NCBI RefSeq assembly: GCF_040219215.1
Contig: NZ_JAVJSX010000006.1
Coordinates: 1 to 64,000 of the forward strand
Source of the DNA: Thalassobaculum_A sp040219215
Lineage (GTDB): Bacteria; Pseudomonadota; Alphaproteobacteria; Thalassobaculales; Thalassobaculaceae
Reading direction: 5' to 3'
DNA length: 64,000 nucleotides
The notes beneath the pieces are model-generated. The model did not search any database, was not told the DNA's origin, and saw nothing but the letters and a program-made list of their open reading frames with translations. Shown here one piece after another: positions 8,667 to 15,325 of the stretch (the first letter of the stretch is position 1; every line of letters starts with the position of its first letter). A program made the translations under genes and the position numbers.

Positions 8667-9437
8667 GTGCTCGCTCCTGTCAGTTCCAAGAGCATCGGGA
8701 CAACGCTCGCCGTTGATGAGGCGGGAGCGAACCGTCCGGTAAGGCCATCGTCGCCGCCGATCGATCTCGCCGCCTTGTCGACCGTTCGTCATTCGCGGCC
8801 CGACGATCGGCTGTTCCTGACCGTTGAGCCCGATGGCCGCGACGACATCGGATTTCTGGACCGCCTGCGCCACGCGCTGCGAACGGTGTTCGAGGCGGTG
8901 CAGACCACGGAAGAGGCGGATGCCTCCGCCGAGCGGGCGTTGCAGGCCGCCGAGAAGTCGCTCGACCCGGCCACTCTCGCTTCAAATCGCTTCTTCGTTC
9001 AGCTGCGGGTAGTCAGTGTGGAAGTCGCATACGCCGACGAGGCCGGCCGGGGTGACAGCGCCTACGCGTCCTATCGGCGCCTCGGCATCGAGATCGGCGT
9101 CGCCCGCGAGGGCGTCGTGCGCGCCGACGACACCAGCGTGGTCGACCTGGAAGGGCGGTCGGTGGAACTGACCCGCAACCAGGTCCTGACCGGACTCTCC
9201 AGCGGCATCTACCGTCGGGTCGAAGGGGCCGGGGCCGGCCTGTCAAGCGCGGCAAGCGAGCGCTTGGCGACGGCGCAGGCCGGCTTGGCGCGCGTCAAGG
9301 CGATCCAGGGCGCTCTGAAGGCCTACCGTTCCGGCGACGCCGATCCGTTGAAGCAGTTGCTGAACGGTGACGACAGCCGCTCCGGCGGCCGTTCGGCGGT
9401 GGTATTCCCGGGCATCGGTGCCGTGACCCTCAACTGA
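8667..9437 (+). CDS. Hypothetical protein
   Basis: I do not recognise this 256-residue protein. It has a Ser/Pro/Ala-rich N-terminus, a central region with DRLFLTVEPDGRDDIGFLDRL-like acidic and helical segments, a beta-rich stretch (NRFFVQLRVVSVEVAY), and a C-terminal helical part with Ala-rich repeats. No signal peptide, membrane helix or cysteine cluster is visible. GTG at 8667 is chosen because AAGGGA lies about nine bases upstream; a GTG at 8628 would add 13 residues. The upstream gap (8499-8666) is AT-rich for this window around 8541-8590 and contains TAGAAT at 8583-8588, a possible -10 box without a convincing -35. It stands alone between the hem operon and the tRNA. Confidence 0.7.
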   Translation: MLAPVSSKSIGTTLAVDEAGANRPVRPSSPPIDLAALSTVRHSRPDDRLFLTVEPDGRDDIGFLDRLRHALRTVFEAVQTTEEADASAERALQAAEKSLDPATLASNRFFVQLRVVSVEVAYADEAGRGDSAYASYRRLGIEIGVAREGVVRADDTSVVDLEGRSVELTRNQVLTGLSSGIYRRVEGAGAGLSSAASERLATAQAGLARVKAIQGALKAYRSGDADPLKQLLNGDDSRSGGRSAVVFPGIGAVTLN

Positions 9438-9509
9438 TCTGCACGGCCCGCACGCACCGCACTTGCATCAGCGGCCCGCAAACCGTATCTAGGGCGCGTC
9501 TTTTCCAGG

Positions 9510-9585
9510 GCCGCAGTAGCTCAGCTGGTAGAGCATCGCATTCGTAATGCGAGGGTCGGGGGTTCGAGTCCCTTCTGCGGCACCA
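9510..9585 (+). tRNA. tRNA-Thr (anticodon CGU)
   Basis: A 76-base cloverleaf with encoded CCA. The acceptor stem GCCGCAG (9510-9516) pairs perfectly with CTGCGGC (9575-9581), followed by the discriminator A and CCA. The D-arm AGCTCAGCTGGTAGAGC is standard. The anticodon stem flanks CGT at 9543-9545, reading ACG threonine codons. The T-arm has the TTCGAGT loop closed by a GGGGG/CCCTT stem with two G-U pairs. It is a single tRNA gene on the plus strand. Confidence 0.97.
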
Positions 9586-9903
9586 CCTTTTCACTACACA
9601 TCGGCCTCCGCCAACAGAGTTCCTGCGTATCCTGGCCCTGCCATACGCAATGGAACGATGGCTGCTGACCACCATCCGACAATCACGCCGTGCCACCTTC
9701 CGTTCAGGCTGAGGGCTGGCTATTCTTGCGCGGCGCAGGGGCGGAATGCCCATGGAATAGCGGATCTCGATAAAGTCGTTGTTTGGTCACGGAGCCTTGC
9801 CTGCCCGGGCATGTTGCCGGCGCGGACCGGCAATGGTGAGAGTGGGCCGTCCCTCCCGGGCCGGTTCATCGTAAATCGGCAGCAGACGTTTTGGAGTGCC
9901 GTC
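9586..9903 (+). other. Gap of 318 bases without a clear gene
   Basis: This stretch between the tRNA and the small exported protein holds no convincing gene. The frame of the downstream protein stays open back to 9547, but that segment has no secretion signal or family resemblance and overlaps the tRNA. A short T-run (CCTTTT, 9586-9591) just after the tRNA might end its transcript. A GGAG ahead of the ATG at 9904 marks the start of the next gene. I see no repeat or stable hairpin here. Confidence 0.5.
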
Positions 9904-10278
9904 ATGCGTTGTGTGCTCGCATCTCTTCTGAGCCTCGCCTGCGTCTTGCTGCTGCCGGTCGCCGCATCCCACGCCCAGGATATTTCCGGTCGCTATGCCG
10001 TGGAAGGCGGTAATCCGAACGGCCAGGGCGCATACCAAGGCGAAGCGCAGGTCGTCCGCGCGGGCGACGTCTTCCACGTCATGTGGTCCATCGCGGGTCA
10101 GCAGCAGACCGGTACCGGCATCCTGCAGAAGGGAGCGCTGGCCGTCGTGTACCAGCAGGAGGGAGAGCGGCCCGGTGTCGCGCTCTATACGCTGAATTCC
10201 AGCGGCTCGCTCAGCGGGACCTGGACCTCGCTCGGCGGGACCGTGCTGGGGGTCGAGACGTGGCGGCGGAAAAAATAG
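9904..10278 (+). CDS. Small exported protein of unknown function
   Basis: A 124-residue protein with a clear Sec signal peptide: a basic start, a hydrophobic core ASLLSLACVLLLPVA and a probable cleavage after SHA at residue 24. The mature part has a repeated Gly-rich beta pattern (SGRYAVEGGNPNGQGAYQG, HVMWSIAGQQQTGTG, SGTWTSLGGTVLGVETW). It resembles a group of small alphaproteobacterial periplasmic proteins in which a W-x-x-GG element is repeated, but I cannot name a family or function. The GGAGTGCCGTC before the ATG supports the start, and an upstream extension would bury the signal peptide. It is followed by a hairpin shared with the convergent OsmC-like gene. Confidence 0.8.
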   Translation: MRCVLASLLSLACVLLLPVAASHAQDISGRYAVEGGNPNGQGAYQGEAQVVRAGDVFHVMWSIAGQQQTGTGILQKGALAVVYQQEGERPGVALYTLNSSGSLSGTWTSLGGTVLGVETWRRKK

Positions 10279-10285
10279 CGGGGCG

Positions 10286-10310
10286 GCGGGTCCCGGAACG
10301 CGGGATCCGC
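10286..10310. terminator. Hairpin between convergent genes
   Basis: GCGGGTCCCG (10286-10295) pairs with CGGGATCCGC (10301-10310) over 10 pairs, one of them G-U in RNA, with a five-base loop. It lies between the stop of the exported protein (plus) and the stop of the OsmC-like gene (minus). There is no long T-tract, so function as an intrinsic terminator in either direction is only likely, not shown. Confidence 0.5.
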
Positions 10311-10344
10311 TTACCTGATTCTCCTACACCCTGAGCCTGAACGG

Positions 10345-10770
10345 CTAGGGTGCGGCTGAGTCGACGACTTCGAAGTCGTGGGTGATCACCGCCGTATGAG
10401 CGAGCATGGCCGACGCGGAGCAGTACTTGTCGGCCGAGAGTTGGATCGCGCGCTCGACCTTGGCGATCGCAAGATTCCGACCCTTGACCACAAAGTGCAT
10501 GTGTATCCGGGTGAAAACCTTCGGTTCGGTTTCCGCACGCTCGGCCTCGAGTTCCACGACACAATCCTCGACCGCCTCCCGCCCCTTCTCCAGGATCTGA
10601 ACGACGTCGAAAGCGGTGCACCCCCCGGTGCCGATCAGAACCAGTTCCATCGGGCTCGGTCCCGGGGTCGGTTGTCCTGGCGACGGCGACGTCCCCAGAA
10701 CCAGCTTGTGCCCGGTGCCAGACTCGCCAACGAACGTGCGGTCCTCCACCCATTTCACCCGTGCCTTCAT
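10345..10770 (-). CDS. OsmC family protein
   Basis: A 141-residue OsmC/YhfA-type protein. The family includes thiol peroxidases acting on organic hydroperoxides in the cytosol. The first conserved cysteine is in ELVLIGTGGCTAFDVV (about residue 51) and the second in DKYCSASAML (about 117), the spacing expected for the redox pair. Other landmarks are the N-terminal substrate segment with PSPGQPTPGPSPMEL and the late AHTAVITHDFEVV. GGAG lies upstream of the ATG at 10770. It closely resembles the YhfA subgroup, for which peroxidase activity is less certain than for OsmC or Ohr. Confidence 0.92.
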   Translation of the reverse strand: MKARVKWVEDRTFVGESGTGHKLVLGTSPSPGQPTPGPSPMELVLIGTGGCTAFDVVQILEKGREAVEDCVVELEAERAETEPKVFTRIHMHFVVKGRNLAIAKVERAIQLSADKYCSASAMLAHTAVITHDFEVVDSAAP

Positions 10771-10902
10771 GGTAGCTCCGTCTGCTCGCGACCCATCAGT
10801 GTGGTGAGACCATACGGGGTGCCATGACCGCTGTGGAGGCGCATTCGAGCAACACCGCCAAGCCGCACGCGTCTGCCGACAGGCGGAGTGGACGGCGCCC
10901 GC

Positions 10903-12807
10903 TCAGGCAGACCGCTTCCGGATGCGGTTGTTCTCCAGGTACAGCACGTCGGTCTCGGTTCGGCGCAGGAAGTTGAGCGCGTGTTCCGGCGTCTCCACGA
11001 TCGGCTCGCCCGGGCCGTTCAGCGAGGTGTTCATGACCACCGGTGTCCCGGTCTGACGATCGAACGCCTCAATGATGTCACGGAACGCGCCGCTCGCCGG
11101 CTGCACGGTCTGGACCCGTGCCGAGCCGTCGACGTGGGTGACCGCGCCGAGGGTTTGCGAGCGGACCCGGTAGTTGAACAGCATGTGCGGCGAGTGCGGC
11201 GGTCCGCCGTCGAAATGGTCGCGCAGCTTCTCCGACAGGCAGGCCGGAGCGAACGGCCGCCACAGCTCGCGCGACTTCAACCCGTTGACCCTCGCCCAGT
11301 TCTCGGTCCTCCGCGGATCGGCGAGCAGCGAGCGGTGGCCGAGCGCCCGCGGCCCACTTTCGGCACGCCCCTGGAACAGCGCGACCACATTGTCCGATGC
11401 AAGGTCGGCGGCCGCACGCTCGGCAAGATCGACATCGGTTTCAACCTCGAATTCCGAGGCGGCCTGGCTGACCGCCTGCGCAATCGCCTTCGCGGTGTGC
11501 CCGCGACCCAGGGCGGCGATGCTGCGGGTGGGGTCGTTGGTCTCGCGCCGTTCATGCCCCAGCACATGGTGGTAGGCGTACAGCGATGCCCCGATCGACA
11601 AGCCGCCATCGTCGCAAGACGGCGGAACGAAGACCGAAGAGAATGCCGTCTCCTCGACGATCCGGCTGTTGGTCGGGCAGTTCAACGCGCACCCACCGCT
11701 CAGGCACAGGTTCGGCCCCATCCGCCCGGCCCTGGTCAACAAGACCCGCAGCCGTTCCACGACGAACAGGACCAGGGATTCGAAGGTCTTTTGCGCTGAA
11801 GCGGCAAGGTCCTTGCCGAATGGCCCGAAAGCCGGTCCGTCCAGGGCATAGTCGAGTTGCCGGGCCTTCTGGTCGACCACGTCGAACCATCCGTAGGCGT
11901 AGGTGAAGTCGGGGTCGCGCTGCGGGTTGAGGTAAAGGTCGGCCAACGGCTCGACATCGCCGATGAACCGGCTGTCAAAGAACACCGGCTCGCCATAGGC
12001 CGACAGGCCCATCAGCTTTCCAGGTCCACCGGCGCCGCCAAGCTCCAGAAGCTCGGCGCATCTGTTGTAGATCAGCCCGGCCGCCACCGGTGCCGTCCAG
12101 ATCGGGATCAGGCGGTGCCCTTCACCATAGAACAGCATTCCGCCGGTATACTTGTTACGGCTGCGGACCGGGTTTCCGACGTCCTGCGCAAACACCGCCG
12201 CCGTCTCGAAGCTCGACTGATAGAATGCCGCCGCCGCGTGCGACAGCTGGTGCATCACGCCGACCGCCGGATAGTCCTTGCCGTCCAGGGTGACCGTCAT
12301 CGGCAGCACATGACCGGTCGCGAGGCTTGGTGTCGTGAAAATGTCGTTGATGATCGATTCCTTCAGTTCGTCGATCAGCAACATCCCGTGCCTGGTCGTC
12401 CAGACATCGGCCATGTCCGGCCATTCGGAATTGTAAAGATAGTGGCCGTTCTCCCGAATGTTCCGGTTCTCGATGGTCCTCGATATCTCGATCGCCCGGT
12501 CGAAGACCGTTCGCCGGAACTTGTCGGCGCCGAGCGCCTCGGCGGTCTCCCAGGCGTATGCAAAGCGCAACCGCGTTGAATCGTCCGACTGGTAGCCGAA
12601 CCGTTGCGTGGTGCACAACGCAAACAGATCCACGTCCGCTGCCGTCAGGCCGCAATACTCGAGCGCCTGGTGGATCAGGTCGACCGCGATCACTTCGTCG
12701 TGCCGAATGCGGGTGACGCGCTCCTGCTCCAGGTGAACGAGGACCTGCCCGTTCATCACCACCGCCACGGACGCATCGTGACCACACTGAAGCCCGACAA
12801 TGAGCAT
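10903..12807 (-). CDS. Carbamoyltransferase, NodU/CmcH family (copy 1)
   Basis: A 634-residue O-carbamoyltransferase of the NodU/CmcH/TobZ family. Such enzymes activate carbamoyl phosphate with ATP to carbamoyl-adenylate in a Kae1-like N-terminal domain and transfer the group to a hydroxyl of a sugar, antibiotic or similar acceptor. The start MLIVGLQCGHDASVAVV is typical and supports ATG 12807 over an ORF extension of 26 residues. Internal motifs include QLSHAAAAFY, GKLMGLSAYGEP and CLSGGCALNCPTNSRI; the C-terminal domain has ESGPRALGHRSLLADPR, VTHVDGSARVQTV and NTSLNGPGEPIV. The acceptor is unknown. There is no nod or antibiotic cluster nearby, and it is divergent from dmdA. A paralogue lies at 35659-37668. 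Confidence 0.93.
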   Translation of the reverse strand: MLIVGLQCGHDASVAVVMNGQVLVHLEQERVTRIRHDEVIAVDLIHQALEYCGLTAADVDLFALCTTQRFGYQSDDSTRLRFAYAWETAEALGADKFRRTVFDRAIEISRTIENRNIRENGHYLYNSEWPDMADVWTTRHGMLLIDELKESIINDIFTTPSLATGHVLPMTVTLDGKDYPAVGVMHQLSHAAAAFYQSSFETAAVFAQDVGNPVRSRNKYTGGMLFYGEGHRLIPIWTAPVAAGLIYNRCAELLELGGAGGPGKLMGLSAYGEPVFFDSRFIGDVEPLADLYLNPQRDPDFTYAYGWFDVVDQKARQLDYALDGPAFGPFGKDLAASAQKTFESLVLFVVERLRVLLTRAGRMGPNLCLSGGCALNCPTNSRIVEETAFSSVFVPPSCDDGGLSIGASLYAYHHVLGHERRETNDPTRSIAALGRGHTAKAIAQAVSQAASEFEVETDVDLAERAAADLASDNVVALFQGRAESGPRALGHRSLLADPRRTENWARVNGLKSRELWRPFAPACLSEKLRDHFDGGPPHSPHMLFNYRVRSQTLGAVTHVDGSARVQTVQPASGAFRDIIEAFDRQTGTPVVMNTSLNGPGEPIVETPEHALNFLRRTETDVLYLENNRIRKRSA

Positions 12808-13015
12808 GCTGAGCACCTTAGATGCTGGCTGGAAACGCTTTGCTCCGGCCGCCTGGCCGAAGTTGGACTGGTCGGCGGAGATCAATAGTCGCCTGAACGC
12901 GGCTTGTCACACCCGCCGTCCCGACCGGCCGGCCGAAATCCGCTGTTCACCCGGCCAAAAGCTGGGCAGGGTTGGTAACCGGCCACGGGGCCGAAAGGCA
13001 ACAGGAAGCAGCACC

Positions 13016-14125
13016 ATGTCGGCACCGGTTCTGTCGATCTCCCGGCGCACCCGGGAAACCCCGTTCACCCGCCGGGTCACCGAAGCCGGCGTCCGCGGGT
13101 ACACCGTCTACAACCACATGCTTCTGCCGACGGTGTTCGAGAGCGTCGTGGCCGACTACCACCACCTGAAACGTCACGTTCAGGTATGGGATGTCGCCTG
13201 CGAGCGTCAGATCGAGATCCGCGGCCCAGACGCTGCCCGCCTCATGCAGATGCTGACTCCGCGCGACCTTCGCGGCATGAATCCGGGACAGTGCTACTAC
13301 GTGCCGATCGTCGACGAGACCGGCGGGATGATGAACGACCCGGTGGCGCTGAAGTTCACCGATGAGAAGTTCTACATCTCCATCGCCGACAGCGACCTGC
13401 TGTTCTGGGCAAAGGGTCTGGCCTACGGGTTCCGGCTCGATGTCGACGTGAACGAACCGGACGTGGCGCCGCTGGCCGTGCAGGGCCCGCGGGCCGAGGA
13501 ACTGATGGCCCGGGTGTTCGGCGAGGGGGTGCGGAATATCAAGTTCTTCCGCTTCGCCCTATTGAGCTTCAAGGGTCGGGAGATGCCGGTCGCCCGGTCC
13601 GGCTACTCCAAGCAAGGCGGGTTCGAGATCTATGTCACTGGCTCCGACATCGGCGAGGCGGTCTGGGACGCGCTGATGGCCGCCGGTGATGACCTGCAGG
13701 TGCGGGCCGGCTGCCCCAACCTGATCGAGCGGATCGAGGCGCGTTTGCTGTCCTATGGCAACGACATGACACGCGACAATACCCCTCACGAGTGCGGCCT
13801 CGGCCGGTTCTGCGACACCCAGACGGCGATCGGCTGCGTCGGCCGCGATGCCTTGCTGCGGGTCGCTTCCGAAGGGCCCGTGCGCCAGATCCGGAGCCTC
13901 GCCATCGCCGGGGATCCGGTCCCCGCCTGCACGCGGCCGTGGCCCATCCATGCCGGCAGCGACCGCGTCGGAGAGGTCACATCGGCTGCGTGGTCGCCGG
14001 ATTTCAAGACCAACGTTGCCATCGGCATGATCCGGATGACGCACTGGAAGGACGGCACGGCGGTCGAGATCGACACCCCCGACGGCAGGCGCTCCGCGCA
14101 GGTCCGCGAAGCCTCGTTCATCTAG
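13016..14125 (+). CDS. dmdA: Dimethylsulfoniopropionate demethylase (DmdA-like), GcvT superfamily
   Basis: DmdA moves a methyl group from DMSP to tetrahydrofolate, giving methylmercaptopropionate, the first step of the demethylation route in marine bacteria. The protein has 369 residues, the typical DmdA length, and the N-terminal signature YTVYNHMLLPTVF, then HVQVWDVACERQIEI, DLRGMNPGQCYYVPI and the folate-domain end. The C-terminal domain has VGEVTSAAWSPDFKTNVAIGMI. AGGAAG lies upstream of the ATG at 13016, so the longer ORF from 12800 is rejected. Alternative: another methyltransferase of the glycine-cleavage T-protein family. No dmdB, dmdC or dmdD is visible in the window. The carbamoyltransferase lies divergently across a 208-base gap. 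Confidence 0.8.
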   Translation: MSAPVLSISRRTRETPFTRRVTEAGVRGYTVYNHMLLPTVFESVVADYHHLKRHVQVWDVACERQIEIRGPDAARLMQMLTPRDLRGMNPGQCYYVPIVDETGGMMNDPVALKFTDEKFYISIADSDLLFWAKGLAYGFRLDVDVNEPDVAPLAVQGPRAEELMARVFGEGVRNIKFFRFALLSFKGREMPVARSGYSKQGGFEIYVTGSDIGEAVWDALMAAGDDLQVRAGCPNLIERIEARLLSYGNDMTRDNTPHECGLGRFCDTQTAIGCVGRDALLRVASEGPVRQIRSLAIAGDPVPACTRPWPIHAGSDRVGEVTSAAWSPDFKTNVAIGMIRMTHWKDGTAVEIDTPDGRRSAQVREASFI

Positions 14126-14135
14126 CCCGGCACCG

Positions 14136-14747
14136 CTACAGGATCAGCGGATCGAGCGGGACCGGCAGCATCGCCGGATCGGGCACGCCTGCACCAAGGT
14201 CGACGAAGCGATTGTCGTCGCCGACCGGATTGTAGACCGGGTCGAGCTGCGGCAGGCGCAGGACCACGTCCTCGACCGGCTGACGGATGGTGAACAGTTG
14301 GGTCGGCGCGTCGTCCGCATCCGCGAACACCGGCAGGCAGACGTACTCGGAGTAGACCGGCGGGCCGATGCTGTACTCGAACAGCGCCTTGAAAGCGATG
14401 CCGCACGGGTAGCGGGCCAATTCGACGTTGATCGCCGACCGGCGCGGCCAGTCCTGCGGTCGCGACAAGTCGCGCAGATTGGTCCCGGTCAGCTCGCGGC
14501 CGCGGGTGTTGTTTATGGCGGTACCGACCAGCCGGAAAACCATCTCGTCGGCGGACCGGACCTCAAGAACGCTGAGCCAGTGCAGGTGGCGGGCGATGTC
14601 ACCAAGCTCGATCATCCCACGGCGCGGCGCCACTGCGTCCCCTCGCCAGCGCATCCAGGCCTGCACGAAGTCCCGGCAGGTCGGTGTCACCAACCGATCG
14701 CGTAAGCGCCCAGCATACGTATTCTCATGTGCCGATCCCGTGCCCAT
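14136..14747 (-). CDS. PAS domain protein (PAS_5-like)
   Basis: A 203-residue protein of a mainly alphaproteobacterial family with a single PAS-like domain (PAS_5 type). The pattern W-x-RWRGDAVAPRRGMIEL, ARHLHWLSVLEVRSADEMVFRLVGTAINNTRGREL and the LRDLSRPQDWPRR segment are characteristic: a short N-terminal helical part, then the sheet with GT-x-I and a bulky linker. No output domain is attached, and the ligand and role are unknown. It ends 10 bases from dmdA in convergent orientation and is 32 bases downstream of the methyltransferase gene on the same strand. Confidence 0.78.
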   Translation of the reverse strand: MGTGSAHENTYAGRLRDRLVTPTCRDFVQAWMRWRGDAVAPRRGMIELGDIARHLHWLSVLEVRSADEMVFRLVGTAINNTRGRELTGTNLRDLSRPQDWPRRSAINVELARYPCGIAFKALFEYSIGPPVYSEYVCLPVFADADDAPTQLFTIRQPVEDVVLRLPQLDPVYNPVGDDNRFVDLGAGVPDPAMLPVPLDPLIL

Positions 14748-14779
14748 CGTCCTCTGTCAGCCGTTTCGCGACAGGCCGC

Positions 14780-15325
14780 TCAAACCGACCTCTTGGGCCG
14801 CACGGCCATGATGCGCTGCCGCACCGCCGGGCGGGGTTCGGTCTCCTCGACGTCCTCGAACGCCATGACCACCAACTCCGGGCGCACCGCGATCAGCAGT
14901 TCCTCGCGGTGCAGGAGATAGTCAGGGTTGGACGGCCAGCCATAGGCCTCGTTGCCGACGGCGAAGGTGTCATAGATCAGCGCACCGCCCGGCTGTACCG
15001 AGGCGACCAGCGCCGGCAGCATCGGCCGATGCAGGTAGTTGACCACGATGACGCCGGCGAACTGCCGCCCGGCTAACGGCCATGGCCGCCCGCCCTCCAG
15101 GTCCTGCGCCACGATCTCGACGTCGTCGTCGCTCGCCATGTCCGCGACCTGGCTGATGTCCCGGTCCAGCATGACCACCGGGTGGCCCAGGCTCCGGAAG
15201 AACCGGCCGTGGCGGCCGGAGCCGCAGGCGACGTCCAGAACCTCGCCACCGGGCGGGATCATTCCACCGTGCTTGACCACCCATCCCGACGGCGGGAGGA
15301 CGGTCCGGTCCGACTCCCCTGGCAT
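14780..15325 (-). CDS. Class I SAM-dependent methyltransferase
   Basis: A 181-residue small methyltransferase with motif I as VLDVACGSGRHGRFF (near residue 30), an acidic motif II region (VVMLDRDISQ), and VIVVNYLHRPMLPAL as motif post-II/IV. This resembles the TehB/Thiopurine-methyltransferase-like group found in Proteobacteria. The start at ATG 15325 is supported by AAAGGAGGG just upstream and by overlap (ATGA) with the stop of the aminotransferase-SDR gene; the longer ORF would add 18 arginine-rich residues. Substrate unknown. The overlap suggests co-translation with the upstream fusion enzyme. Confidence 0.85.
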   Translation of the reverse strand: MPGESDRTVLPPSGWVVKHGGMIPPGGEVLDVACGSGRHGRFFRSLGHPVVMLDRDISQVADMASDDDVEIVAQDLEGGRPWPLAGRQFAGVIVVNYLHRPMLPALVASVQPGGALIYDTFAVGNEAYGWPSNPDYLLHREELLIAVRPELVVMAFEDVEETEPRPAVRQRIMAVRPKRSV

